A DNA stretch of 64,000 nt, taken from positions 977,498,721 through 977,562,720 of the forward strand of contig CM048744.1 in the NCBI GenBank assembly GCA_026315105.1, read 5' to 3'. The notes beneath the pieces were generated by a model. The model had not been told where the DNA came from, ran no database searches, and worked only from the letters and a program-made list of their open reading frames with translations. The DNA is from Locusta migratoria. Its lineage: Eukaryota > Arthropoda > Insecta > Orthoptera > Acrididae. Numbering within the stretch: the first letter of the stretch is position 1; each line of letters starts with the position of its first letter. A program made the position numbers and the translations under genes. Below, in pieces: positions 43,277 to 55,300 of this stretch.

Positions 43277-45211
43277 AGGAAGGCAAGACCTACAAAAAAT
43301 CCTTGGATATGGCAGGAGATACTAAATGTAATTGATGAAAGGAGAAAATATAAAAATGCAGTAAATAAAACAGGCAAAATGGAGTACAGACGACTAAGAA
43401 ATGAGATTGACAGGAAGTGCAAAATGGCTAAGCGGGAGTGGCTAGAAGGCAAATGCAAGGCTGTAGAAGAATGTATAAATAGGGGAAAAATAGATACAGT
43501 CTACAGGAAAATAAAAGAAACATTTGGAGATAAGAAAAACAGCTCTATGAATATCAAGAACACAGAATAAAAACCAGTTCTCAGCAAAGAAGGGAAAGCT
43601 GAAAGGTGGAAAGAGTATATGGAGAGGCTCTATGAAGGAAATAAACTTAGCGGCAATATTGTAGAAAAGGGAGAAGAAGTAGATGAAGATGAAATAGGAG
43701 ATACTAAACTGAGAGATGAATTTGACAGAGTACTTAAAGACCTAAGTCGAAACAAGACCCCTGGAGTAGATGATATTCCCTCAGAGCTACTGAAGTCTCT
43801 GGGAGAACCAGCCATGACAAAATTGGTGTGTAACATGTATGAGACAGGTGAAGTACCCTCAGACTTTAAGAAAAATGTTATAATCCCCATTCCAAAGAAA
43901 GCAGGTGCAGACAGATGTGAAAACTACAGAACCATCAGTTTAATAAGTCATGGTTGCAAAATATTAACACATATTATTTACAGAAGGATGGAAAAGCTGG
44001 TAGAAGCCAACCTCGAGGAAGATCAGTTTGGGTTTAGGAGAAATGTAGGAACTCAGGAGGCAATACTCACTTTACAGCTTATCCTAGAAGATAGATTAAG
44101 AAAAGGCAAACCTACATTTCTAGCTTTTGTAGATTTGGAGAAGGCTTTTGACAATGTTGATTGGAATAAACTCTTTCAAGTTCTGAAGCAAGCAGGAGTA
44201 AAACATAGGGAGCGTAAGGTTATTTACAACTTGTACAAAAACCAGACAGTGGTTGTCAGAGTTGAAGGGCATGAAAGGGATGCAGTGGTTGGGAAGGGAG
44301 TAAGACAGGGTTGTAGCCTTTCTCCAATGTTATTCAATTTGTACATTGAGCAAGTTATAAAGGAAAGCAAGGAGAAATTTGGAGAGGGAATTAAAGTTCA
44401 GGGTGAAGAATTAAAAACATTGCGTTTTGCCGATGACATAGTAATTCTGTCAGATACAGCAAAGGACCTGGAAGAGCAATTGAACGGATCGGACATTGTG
44501 CTGAAAGGTGCATATAAGATGAAGATTAACAAGAGCACAAAACTAGGGTAATGGAGTGCAGTCTAAGAAAATCAGGTGATGCTGAAGGAATTAGATTAGG
44601 TAACGAAGCAATAAAGGAGGTAGATGAGTTTTGTTACTTGGTCAGTAAAATAACAAATGATGGTCACAGTACAGAGGATATAAAATGCAGAATGGCAATG
44701 GGTAGAAAAGTGTTCTTGAAAAAGAGAAATTTGTTAATATCGAATATTGATTTAAGCCTAAGGAAGTCCTTTCTGAAGGCATTTGTATGGAGTGTTGCCT
44801 TGTGTGGGAGTGAATCATGGACGATAAACAGTGCGGACAGGAAGAAGATTGAGGCTTTTGAAATGTGGTGCTACAGACGAATGCTGAAGATTAGGTGGGT
44901 GAATCGCGTAACTAATGAGGAGCTACTGAACATAATTGAGGAGGAAAGAAATTTCTGGCATACCTTGACTAAAAGAAGGGATAGATTGGTAGAGCACATT
45001 CTTAGACATCAAGGAATTGTGAATTTAGTGTTGGAGGGAAGTGTGTGGGGTAAAAACCGCAGAGGAAGACCAAGAGATGGATACAGTAAGCAGATTCAGA
45101 TGGATGTAGGTTGCTGTTCTTATGTAGAGATGAAGAGGCTTGCTCAGGATAGGGTATTTTGGAGAGCTGCATCAAACCAGTCTCCGGACTGAATACCACA
45201 ACAACAACAAC
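43277..45211 (+). pseudogene. RTE-type LINE copy J, reverse transcriptase, nearly intact
   Basis: 5'-truncated LINE flanked by a perfect 11-bp target duplication ATATTTATGAT (43266-43276, 45212-45222) with an ACAACAACA tail. 43379-43570 is the pre-RT linker, ending in TAA. 43619-44551 carries NKTPGVDDIPSELLKS, DQFGFRRNVGTQEAILTLQL, FVDLEKAFDNVDWNKLF (motif A), VGKGVRQGCSLSPMLFNLYI (motif B) and LRFADDIVILSD (catalytic FADD). A two-base shift near 44537 ends that frame at TAA. The C-terminal frame 44551-45192 includes EAFEMWCYRRMLKIRWVNR, WGKNRRGRPRD and WRAASNQSPD. The endonuclease is missing. It is the best-preserved copy of the family here (others: A, B, 8202-8891, 62562-63290). Confidence 0.95.
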
Positions 45212-45222
45212 ATATTTATGAT

Positions 45223-45380
45223 TTCTTCTTACAGTTTAATGTCCTGAGGTCCTTTTCTTTTCATGTATATTATAGGATGTACTGAGCATTATAGGATGTA
45301 CTGAGCAAGTTATTATTTTTTGCACTATTATTAATTTCGTAGTGTAGTTCACTCCATTGACATTATTTGTTTACAAAGAG
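45223..45380 (+). repeat. Unclassified repeat M1, right part
   Basis: Continues M1: TTACAGTTTAATGTCCTGAG, GTCCTTTTCTTTTC, TGCACTATTATTAATTTCG, CATTGACATTATTTG, ending ACAAAGAG, where Gypsy element F starts. The local duplication of ATTATAGGATGTACTGAGCA (45270-45307) is unique to this copy. It pairs with the reverse complement of 51982-52140. Confidence 0.8.
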
Positions 45381-45704
45381 TGTTATGACTAATAACACAC
45401 CTATGCACGTTAAGCCAGCTACAATTGTCACCAGGATCCTGAACCATCCCATCAGAGTCCAACGCAATCCACATCTATACACAACCACTTCCATCCCAGC
45501 TATTGGTATCGTCCGGAGACACAACCACATTTGCGAGCACAGTAAGCATACAACTGAGGCGAAGTTCACGGCTGGCCCAGTGCCTCTCTAAAAACGCCGC
45601 GCAGCCGGCAGAGTGCAGCGCGGTAGTCCAGTCAGCACCATACAGCAGCTAGTCCTGGTAACTGGCGGCGCGCCATTCAAACACACGCGCCGCGCTTTAC
45701 CACA
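45381..45704 (-). repeat. Gypsy element F, 3' LTR
   Basis: Starts TGTTATGACTAATAACA and ends TTTACCACA (plus strand), followed by TTTCTCCCTCTTC, a polypurine tract in the element's sense. It matches 50182-50447 at roughly nine in ten positions by eye, so the element is much older than G. Confidence 0.85.
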
Positions 45705-47300
45705 TTTCTCCCTCTTCACAGTGTAATTTCCAGGGGTGCCAGACGCACCCAGGCTAGATCCGTGGGTGATGCCTCGTCCATCTCTGGCGGCTAGCGATGG
45801 GCTGGTACTACCCCATAGGGTCGATAATGTCCTGATCGTCTTTGCCAGGAGTGGCTGGTTCCTCCGTATATCTTGCTCTCAATTACCGGAGATGAGGGAG
45901 CACCATCCGCCCCCAGCACTAGAGATAAAAAAGGAGCAGTTTCATTACTCACACGTTGATTCACGTCCATTTCCGGTGTATGGTTGTCCATAGCTTCGGA
46001 ATCGGTGGCCCTCTTCCCACTGTCCAGCGCCGAAGGCTCAGTGAGGGAAGCGGAAGGTGGTGACGACCTGGTGCCCAATGATGAAACCACTGGGACTGGT
46101 GCCAGTGCCGGGGAAGGCACCTGTACCAGCAACAGAGCTTGAGCAGACACAGCACACAGTGCAGAAGCCGGCTCCTCAGTAGATGTCGGCATGGAGGATG
46201 CCAGTGAAATAGGTCACAGAGGAGGTGGAGGTGGCGCCTGTGGATCTGCCGGGAGTCGTGGGCACACTTGATCCCAGTGATGACGAAGAGTGCCCACAGC
46301 AGTGTCAACAGTGGAGAGGCGGCAGCTGAGACATGACTTCACCTTAGCTGGCAGCCAACGAGGATGCCGGCTAAACCCGCACGCCCACACGAGCGACCTC
46401 AAACATAATGACCTGATGGTCGTGTGGGTGCACTCTTTGGCTGAGGCAACAACAAATGAAAGAGAGTGCGAGGTTGCCTGCCATGAAGCAATTCCACCGG
46501 ACTGCGTGCCCCCGCTGCGGTGAATCGATATGACCTCAAGAAACGAATAATGGCATCGTCCACAGAGCAAGAGGTCACATACTTGGCATTTGAGCTTTAA
46601 AAGTATGCACAAACCATTCTACTTCGCCATTAGACTGGGGATGAAATGGAGGGGCTGTAATATGGCGAATGCCCAGACGAGCACAAAAATCTTGAAAAAC
46701 AGAAGAAGTGAAAGGGGTGCCATTATCCGAAACAAGTGTGTATGGAAACCCCTCCAAAGCAAAAACTTTTGACAGTAATTGAATAGTTACAGCAGTGGAC
46801 ATGGTATGGCAACGAAAAATGTATGGAGAGTTTGAATAAGCATCCACAAGAAAAAACCAATAAGAGTTCAGGAAGGGTCCCGCGTAATCGATATGCACCC
46901 ATTCCCACGGCTGTCGGGGGTTGTGGCCAAGAAGAGAGACACGCCCAAGGCGTCGCCTGCTGCGAAGCGTACAACGAGCACTTAGCCACCAGCCTCATAA
47001 TGTCACCATCAATGCTGGGCCAAAACACATGCCAGCGAACCAATGTTTTCGTGCGGGAAACTCCCAGTGTCCTTCATGAAACATCTGAAGCACTTTTGAG
47101 CGGAGATCTGCCGGACTCAGTACCCACGGAGCCTGTCCATCTGTAGCCAAAAGGAGAACCCCGTCCCATTCACACAGACAAAAACAGAAGGAATAACAGT
47201 TACGGAGAGGGTCTGAAGCCCTACGCGGGAGGGGCGTCCAGCCAGCCCACACGAATGTAGTGAAGAACACGCCGCAGCACAAGATCGTACGACACTGCCT
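45705..47300 (-). pseudogene. Gypsy element F, integrase and C-terminal region
   Basis: 46898-46575 encodes HIDYAGPFLNSYWFFLVDAY, FALEGFPYTLVSDNGTPFTS and FHPQSNGEVEWFVHTFKAQM: the three catalytic acidic residues (D, D, E) are present. 47043-46723 carries the zinc-binding part with frameshifts (VFWPSIDGDIMRLVAKC). The downstream piece 46192-45791 is a Ser/Pro-rich tail ending in RPYGVVPAHR, as in element G (RPYEVVPAREW). Close relative of G by sequence order, but broken into several frames. Confidence 0.85.
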
Positions 47301-48130
47301 TGGTTAATACTGGAGCAGTATTAGGAAAACCATCAACAGTAGCCTGAGCTTCCTCATCCAAATAAAAGCACAAAAGTTCTTCTTTATCAAAGTCAGGATC
47401 AGGACCAGCCGGAAGGTGTGATAATGTGTCCACGTTAGCATGTTGTGCTGTCGGACGGAAATGGATCTGATAATTATAATGGGAAAGAAAGAGAGGCCAA
47501 CATTGCAATCTATGAGTTGCCTTGTCAGGAAGCGCCGCTGTAGGGTGAAATAGAGACACCAAGGGCTTATGATCAGTAATAAGATGAAATTTGATCCCAT
47601 ACAACTAAACGTGAAATTTCTTCAAAGCATATGCAATGGCTAATGCCTCTTTTTCAATTTGAGAGTATCATTGCTGGGTAGCCATCAATGTCTTGGATGT
47701 GTACACGATGGGGCGTTCCGACCCATCGGGATACTTATGGGCCAAACCCGCCCCAATGCCATGTTGAGACGCATCTGTGGCCAGAACCAAATTTTGCCCA
47801 GGAAGATATGCCGTTAAACAAGGGCAGAAATCAGTAAGTGCTTGCTTTAAAGTGCAAAATGCCTGTTCACACTCAGACGACCAGGCAAAGGGAACACCCT
47901 TGTGAAGCAGACAATGTAAGGAATGCGCCACCAAGGCAAAGGGAACACCCTTGTGAAGCAGACAATGTAAGGGATGCGCCACCACGGCAGACCCCAGAAA
48001 ACGCGGTGGCAATGTTGCCCAAGAAAACCTACAAATCTTTAACAGGCGCAGGATGCGGCAGGGACTGTACCACAGCCATGCGATCTGGTAAAGGGCGGAC
48101 GCCTGCTGAAGACACTTCAAACCCCAAATA
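47301..48130 (-). pseudogene. Gypsy element F, RNase H
   Basis: 48120-47668 reads SSECEQAFCTLKQAL, LVLATDASQHGIGAGLAHKY and PDGSERPIVYTSKTLM. 47604-47221 reads KFHLITDHKPLVSLF, HRLQCWPLFLSHYNYQIH and NVDTLSHLPAGPDPDF. TDASQHG and TDHKPL keep catalytic aspartates. A stop interrupts the frame near 47605. An in-frame 51-bp tandem duplication (47884-47934, 47935-47985) repeats a 17-residue segment containing LHCLLHKGVPFA. Confidence 0.85.
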
Positions 48131-48730
48131 AGGAATAGAAGGTTGGCAAAATGAGATTTGGCCAGGTTGTAGAGTAGACCAGATGCTTGTAGGACAGAGA
48201 AAAGTGCCCAGAGGTTTTGTAAATTTTCATGGGGTTAAGCCCCGGTCACAACAATATTGTCTAAGTAGTTAACACAGCCCGGAACTGAGCAGAAGAGCTG
48301 CTCTAAGTAGCACTGAAAAATAGCTGGGGCACTAGCGACCCCGAAAGGGGATCACTGTTATTGGTATAACCCAAAGGGAATGTTGACAACCAAGAGACAT
48401 TTTGTATCGTCGTCCAAAGGAAGCGGAAGATAGACTTCCACTAAATCTATGTGATAAAAAGAGTGTGAACCAGAAAGTAAAGCAAAGAGTTCATCTGTAC
48501 GAGGCATGTGGTACGAGTCAATCACAGACTGCACATTGATGGTAACTTTAAAATCCCCACATATACGTGAAGACCCCCCCCCCCCCCCCAGGCTTCTTTA
48601 CAACAACCAGTGGTGTAGCCCATTCACTGGAAGAAATTGGAGTTAAGACCTGCAAGTCCTGTAGGCGATTCAATTCATCCTTAAGTTGGTTGCGCAGGGC
48701 TACCGGCACCTGGCGAGCACAATAACACTT
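48131..48730 (-). pseudogene. Gypsy element F, reverse transcriptase
   Basis: Minus frames give SEWATPLVVVKKPGGG near 48640-48590, then after a run of 16 C at about 48577-48592 (G in sense) the frame is lost. Further on: ICGDFKVTIN, an HID.VEVYLPLPLD-like motif A and GVASAPAIFQCYLEQLF, then NYLDNIVVTG near 48265, where the second catalytic aspartate of the YxDD box is asparagine. With the stops, the enzyme is dead. Confidence 0.8.
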
Positions 48731-49190
48731 GGGGCGTGCCATCGGTTTCATAGTAATGTGGGCGGTAATACCCATGGCACATCCCAGTCCACCCGAAAAC
48801 AAGGAAGAAAATTCCCGACAAAGAGCATCCAAATCTGGGAAAGGGACCGAATCCGAGAGGAGATTGACAGAATCATCGATAAAAAAACCAAAAACATTAA
48901 AAGCATCCAGGCCGAAAATGTTTGCAACTGCAGTGTCATGCACTGGCGGCTGTAGCCACACAAAGAACGGCTGACAGCAGCCAGGGGAGACAAGCCAAGC
49001 CGTACATATACGTGAGATAATTGAGAAGAGAAACGGAAGCTCCCATATTGACGAGTAAGGTAACCGCCCTGTCGAAAATCTGAACTTCAACAAAAAGTTT
49101 GGGAGACGGAGAGTGAACATTCTGGACAAGATTAACATCCATCTCGAAATTTTGCTCAGTCAGCTGGGAATGGCAAACAGAAGCCATGTG
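48731..49190 (-). pseudogene. Gypsy element F, aspartic protease
   Basis: In minus frames, FDRAVTLLVNMGASVSLLNY (49080-49020) corresponds to the active-site strand; the DTG triplet is NMG here, losing the catalytic aspartate. ANIFGLDAFNVFGFFIDDSV (48920-48860) follows, as in element G (TNIFGLDAFHAFGFSI). Frameshift between the two parts near 48960-49010. Confidence 0.75.
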
Positions 49191-50181
49191 CCCTTTTTTT
49201 CTTGCACGAGTGACATGTAACCCAACGCTTGGGGCAATCGGCCCTGTAAAACGAAGGGGACAAGATGGTAAAGGTCTCCGCATATGAGCGGCAGTGTGTG
49301 GTGTGGCCCGCAGCTGCTGCAAAGCCACGGCCTGTTTACGCCCGCGTGCGGCGACTGGGGCGCTCCCGTACAAAAGCGCCATGTGTAAAATACAAAAGTG
49401 TCGAGTCCTTCTGCGAAACTGCAGCGACATCACCCCAAGTCTCAATTTGGTCCCCTGCTGCCTGTGAGACTTCAGAAGACTGCACAATGTTTAAAACATC
49501 CGTCAAGGTAAGATATTCCAGCTGTAGGGCGCGTTGGCGCTCTTACCTATCTGGAGCATGCCGGAGAATTGCGTCCCGAACCATATCGTCCGCATATGAC
49601 TCCTTGTGGGTGGAAGTAATGAACATACACCGATGACTAAGACCATGCAGCTCTGCGGCCCACGCCCGATAGGATTGAGTGGGTTTCTTATGCAACCAGT
49701 AAAATTCAACCTGCACCGCAATAACATGCGCACGCTGGTTCCTGCAGGGAGCTAGTCAACGCAAAAGTTGATAGATGTTAGGGGAGATCCACAAAAGAAA
49801 TAAAGCCTTACACAATGCCGGGTTGGATACCCCGAACACAAAGAAATGTTGACGTAGCCTGTTTTCATAAGTCTCAATCTTTAAAGAATCATCAAAGCCA
49901 GAAAAGGAAGGCAGAAACACTGTAGTGGGAGACACAGAACTGGAATCAATCACCGGCAGTGGAGTCGACAGCAACCGCAACACCAGGGAGTCAGAGTGGT
50001 CCGCTGGGCCCGACACAATCGTTGTTAACCGCTGAACGGACTTGATCACAGTCTGTAACAATTGCTGCAGGATTTGGCCCCACGGGGGAAGCTGACAATC
50101 TGACAGACCCAGTCTTTCGTTTTCTACAATCGTCCACGACGGAGCACACGCCAATTCAAACACCACGTTCTTCGCCAATTG
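49191..50181 (-). pseudogene. Gypsy element F, gag
   Basis: 50289-49756 carries FLPSFSGFDDSLKIETYENR, LRQHFFVFGVSNPALCKALF and LLWISPNIYQLLR, the same gag type as elements G and H. 49733-49503 and 49487-48936 continue with a region ending at a Cys/His stretch (CHSCKKKG-like near 49195 in a shifted frame). The frame opens inside the LTR. Next to the LTR, ATTGGCGAAGAACG (plus 50166-50180, reversed) is a possible primer-binding site. Confidence 0.75.
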
Positions 50182-50459
50182 TGTTATGACTAATAACACA
50201 CCTATGCACATTAAGCCAGCTACAATTGTTGCCAGGATCCTGAACCGTCCCATCAGACTCCAACAAAATCCACATCTATACACAACCACTCCCGTCCCAG
50301 TTATTGATATCGTCTGGAGACAACACGTTCGCGAGCACAGTCAGCATAAAACTGAGGCGAAGTTCACGGCTGGCCCAGTGCCTCTCTCAAAACGCCGTGT
50401 GGCCGGCAGGGTGCAGTGCAGTAGTCCAGCCAGCGCCACACAGCAGCCATCTGTTATGT
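50182..50459 (-). repeat. Gypsy element F, 5' LTR, apparently shortened
   Basis: Matches 45381-45647, then diverges after ACAGCAGC at 50447; about 57 bases of the other LTR have no counterpart. AGAG at 45377-45380 and 50460-50463 could be a 4-bp target duplication, but the LTR end then lacks the CA terminus, so this edge is uncertain. Confidence 0.65.
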
Positions 50460-51226
50460 AGAGTGTCATAGTTTAATACTGGAATTAAGGAAACAACAAT
50501 TGTTATTGTCGGCCAAAGGAAACTTTACAATGTTCATTTTTGGTCAAAGTGATGGGAAGTGAAACAGCAATTCAAAATATCAACATCTATTTCAAGCAAA
50601 AAAAAAAAAAAAAAACCATACAAACACATCAAACAATTTTTATAAGAGTGTAAACAGAGCCTGTTTACTTTATCCATTACAATTTGCCTGCTGACATTGT
50701 TAATACTGTCATACAAAACTGTATTTTTGTCTTTCATTAGCACTGACTTTTTCATTTTTCATTTAAAATGTCATTAATGAAAATTGTGCCATCAAATTAC
50801 AGTCTTATTCAAATAAACAATGTTCTTCAGTCTGTTATGTTACAATATTGCAAAACATAAACCTTTTTCAGTTTCAGATATATGACCTCACTTTTAGGAC
50901 ACTCAATTGAAAAAAACTGTTTGTCATTAAACATTAGGAATTTACTGCTGAAACAAACTATAATAATAAAATAATGATTAATAAGACACAGTTGCATGTA
51001 AACCATGTAACTGTCAACTAATACATGCAAATTATGTGACGAAAATAGGTTAACTTCGGATATTAGCAGACGACCATTCAGTCAAAAAAATTTTCTCGAG
51101 AAAGCTTGACGTAATGTTGACATGACATGATGAACCGGTGACAGACAGTGTGAATGCCTCCTTTAGAAATACATTATGAAATGTTATGATGGACGGTGAT
51201 GTGACATGACAGATAGTGTGAATTGG
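50460..51226. other. Intron 4 sequence, no gene seen
   Basis: AT-rich. It has an A-run at 50600-50617 and two similar blocks GACAGTGTGAATG / GATAGTGTGAATT near 51146 and 51211. No coding motif. Confidence 0.5.
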
Positions 51227-51812
51227 TCTTGAAGTGTCAAAAGTTATCCTTTTTCTTTTATGAAATCAATAAGGTTTTCTAAATATTGTTGGTGCTTCAA
51301 ATCTGTTTTATTGTTAAGAATTTTGTCTGGAAATACATTCACATGGATATATATTTCAGGTTCTTCCAGAATATATAACACAATTCCCTTTGGTAAACGA
51401 TGTAGAATTCTCATTACTTTGTCTTTTATTCTGCTTTGTGCTTATGGTCACATAAGTGTGTGAAAAATGTTGATTGATTACTTTCACAATTTTGGATGTG
51501 TTCTTAAAACTAATTGTGAAGTATCTACCTGTTTGCCCAATGTAAAATTGGTTACCGTCATCACATAATATTTGATAAATTCCAGATTTTCAGAAATTTG
51601 GAATGTTCGTTTTACTTGATTCTATTTTTATTTGCATAATGTTGTTGGTGCGGAAAGCCATTTTCACTTTAGTTTTATGAAATATGTTGTTAATCTTATC
51701 TGTAATTTGACCTATGTAAGTTGTTGTTATGCAAGTACGTTTTTAGGGTCTTTTTCTATCCTTACTTTATTGTTTTCATAAAAGAAAAAGGATAACTTTT
51801 GACACTTCAAGA
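51227..51812 (-). pseudogene. Penelope-like GIY-YIG remnant between perfect 39-bp inverted repeats
   Basis: Minus-strand frames between the arms read GIYQILCDDGNQFYIGQTGR (a full GIY...YIG core) and then YVTISTKQNKRQS. The unit is bounded by exact inverted repeats: TCTTGAAGTGTCAAAAGTTA... at 51227-51265 and its complement at 51774-51812. Weaker pairing continues inward. PLEs are known to end in complex, sometimes inverted, terminal sequence. Perfect arms beside decayed coding sequence are unexpected. Confidence 0.75.
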
Positions 51813-51981
51813 TCTAACCCAAGGATATTAACATAAATTATAACATTGAAAATAAGCATCAAATATTACAATCTTTTATACAACCACAGACATTACTATA
51901 TATAAATTTCAAGCCTAAAAATATGATCTTTATTCATAGCTTACAACACTGAAATTCTATCAAATCTAAAGAAAATGTATA

Positions 51982-52307
51982 CTCTTTGTTAAAAGATAAT
52001 TTCAATGGAATGACCTAAATTACAAAATTAACAATAGTGCAAACAATAATAATGTGCTCAATACATAATGTAATATATATGAGCAGAAATACTCCAAAGA
52101 AAAGGACCCCAGGACATTAAACTGTAAGAGGAAATTGTAAATATATAAACCAAATATTATAAATTAGACATAAAGAAATATTTGTTTTTATATATTGCAG
52201 TTCACTTGAGAATTTCAAAAAGCCTAAATGATCGTTGGCATTAAATAACACCTATAAATAAAATAAAAGTGCAGCAGTCAATGAAATAAAAGTTTAAAAT
52301 GACATTT
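51982..52307 (-). repeat. Unclassified repeat M2
   Basis: Reverse complement aligns along its length with M1 (43103-43276 plus 45223-45380). It lacks both the RTE and Gypsy insertions and so shows the empty sites (ATATTTACAATTTCC and AACAAAGAGTATAC). No coding potential or terminal structure recognised. Confidence 0.8.
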
Positions 52308-55300
52308 GTGGACTTAATGTACACTGCAAGCCCACCAGAAAAGAAGCTATTTGATACAGGTACAGTGCCAGATTTTCTTTTGTGCACACTATAGAGTAAT
52401 CACTTGCCACCCCAAATGAAAGCCATTATAGCATCACTAGCCATCATGTCTTTAGACACTGTAGATGAATTACTTGATAAAATATTGGAAATACCTTGAA
52501 GGTTTCAACAATATTTTGGAAAGTATAGGTAGCTACTCACCACAGAGACACCCAATGAGCCACAGAAGGGCACATATAACAGAAAAACAAAAAATAAAGC
52601 TTTCAGATTCTAACGACACCATCTCTTCTGGAACGTGGATTTAACTGTTTAAATTGAAGTTTCCTAAATACCTGATACATATTTCATTTCAACAGTCAGA
52701 TTTATAGCAATCCACTTCACTTTAGATGGGGAAGATCGAACATAAATATTTTACTTATCTTGGTTCTTGAAGATGGACATCTGTGTTGTTGTTGCTCAGC
52801 ATTCAGCAAAATAGTAGAATATGCTTCAGGAGATTCCATTAAATAATCACAGACATTGTTGGTGATAGTTCCATTGTGATAGAAACAAATTTATTTAGTT
52901 GTGTAAAATTATAATGTTAGAAACATTTAGCCTCAGATAACATAGATGTTTACAGCTTTGTGACTATGAAATGAGTGCCAGAGCATGGCTCGCACTCAAA
53001 CGTTTGCAGCATAACTGCATAATAAGGCTTTTATAATCGACCAATTAACCAATATTCTTTTCCTTTAAATATGCCAAAATACAGAAATTAAAATATTACA
53101 TTTAAGCTTTAACTATTTATCTCAATGTATGTACGTGTGTCATGAAATTTGTATTTAATGTGGTACACAAATTTAAAGTCATCCTTTGACTAGTGTTTAC
53201 AGTGATCAAATTATTTACATTATTTGTGTTTTTTGAAGTGCACACATTTTTGTTTTGCCAATATTGTGTAGACATACTATTATTGAGACATGGAATTTTA
53301 ATGTATTTCAGTTTGCGGTCTAATTTTCTATATATACGGATTTGTATACGGTTGTCGTAGTTTTGTTAATTTCAAAGATAGTTTCTTAGTACCAAACGGA
53401 TTATTAATTTTAGTGCATGAAAAATGATCAGTATTTAATTTAGGATCCAGTGACATATAAAACATGGTCTGCCCTAATTTATTTAAACAAAAGGTATATA
53501 TGTAATCATGTTGTGCAATAGTTATAACAGGTAGTATTGTTGTTTTTATACAAATTAATATCTATATAGGTTCAGCAATTTCGAAACTAAGTGTAATGCA
53601 TTTTTAGTGTTTGCAGCTATTATTTACGAAAGTATTAAAAATTGAAAATTACGTAAAAGGACAGCCAAAGTTATGTTTAAATCAACATACTGTTTCTTAA
53701 AAGCATTTTACTAATAGAATGTGATATTATACATGTCCGGTAGCGAAGTTTTATTTTAGGTGTATCATATTTCGTGTTTGTGATGTTGGCACCTGATTTT
53801 TTTATAAGGAGTGTGCAACATAGCAGAAATGTTACACACCCCCTACATGAATAACTATGAGACCTATATAAAAATTACACTGAATCCTCATCTAATGATG
53901 TACTCTTCCAAACATGTAATTATGTATAATTTTATAGCATTAATTTCCTACCTTATGTTAAATGTAATCATCATGACATCTCCATCATCTTCCATCACAT
54001 CACCTATTCTGACTTGTCCTATATCATTATGTGCAAGTCTGTACAATGTATGATTCAGAGGACCAAAAGTAAATAAATAAATAGTGTACCTGAAATGTAA
54101 TGTAGTACCTGTGTACTGTGGACCTGAAATGTAATGTAGGGTGCACTGTGTACTATCGTTCCAATATGTTGTTGTGTAAGTGTTCATAGTGAGCCTGTAT
54201 TAGTTTAGGCTAAAATAAAAATAAAAATTGTATGTTGATTGTAGTCTTGCAAACGCTGGTGGTTGTTGATGTTGCTTGATGCGCTGACAGTGGTGTATCT
54301 GCAAACTGCTGTTGATGATGTAGTGGCTCACAGCTTCAGCTGACTGTAGTTACAGGCATTCAAGACAGTTCCTACAACATGGTTGTTTCTTTCTCAGAAC
54401 CGCATACTATTTTTCCCTAACTACATACATAAATAAGCATACTGTTATCAGGCAACTGGAAAGAATAATCAATTATCTCAACACGGTATTTTAAGCAAAA
54501 TCAAATTATGGGTTCAAATTAACCCTAATGAATTTAATGAGAAATCTCTCTCATTTACTTTGTTTCGAATAATGAAATAGCAAGCTTTTACAACTTTTTT
54601 TTTTTTTTTTTTCTTTTCAAAGAGCATTGATATTCCTATTGTAAACAGTTATGCATGATATTAATTCATATAAAAAAAGTATTTTACTCAGAATAATTTT
54701 CTTCTATGGCTACGTGTATGTAAATGCCATTATGTGAGAACTAAGCTCCTAATTCCTCTAGAAAGGGTGTTGTACATTGTAATAACTTCAAAATTTATAG
54801 TCAATTAACTGAGTGAAATGAATGACATAATTAAATAGTAAAACAGTGGATAGAAACAAGCTCTCAGTGAGCACTTCAAACATTTATCATTCAAAATTAT
54901 GGTATAGTTAAAATGGTGATATAGACAGAAAATGTATTCGTGGTTTTGAAACTTTTTCAAGTACTGTGGGTATTGAATATTTCTCATACAGTTTGAGAGA
55001 TTGAGAATGAGCAGTAGTAAAGTGTAGAAACAAATTAGATCATAATACTACATAATATTTTACTTATTGAAAAAACATATGCATTATTAAAAACTCAAAA
55101 ACTAACCCCCCTGCGAGTAGTTAGCAGTGGCAATGGTTAAACAATCTCATAGCTCAAATCAAGCATGGAAATTTAGGTAATACGTGTCAGTTCTCAACTG
55201 ATCCATCAAAGTGTCAAATTTTTCCCAAATCGGGGGAAACTACCAAACTACACCCACTCTCAAGGCAGTAATCAAGAGAGGGCGGAATAATACGCTGCCA

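Noticed and set aside
53811..54053. 80-codon frame in AT-rich DNA
   Set aside because: Composition follows the local AT bias, with no motif and no splice context.
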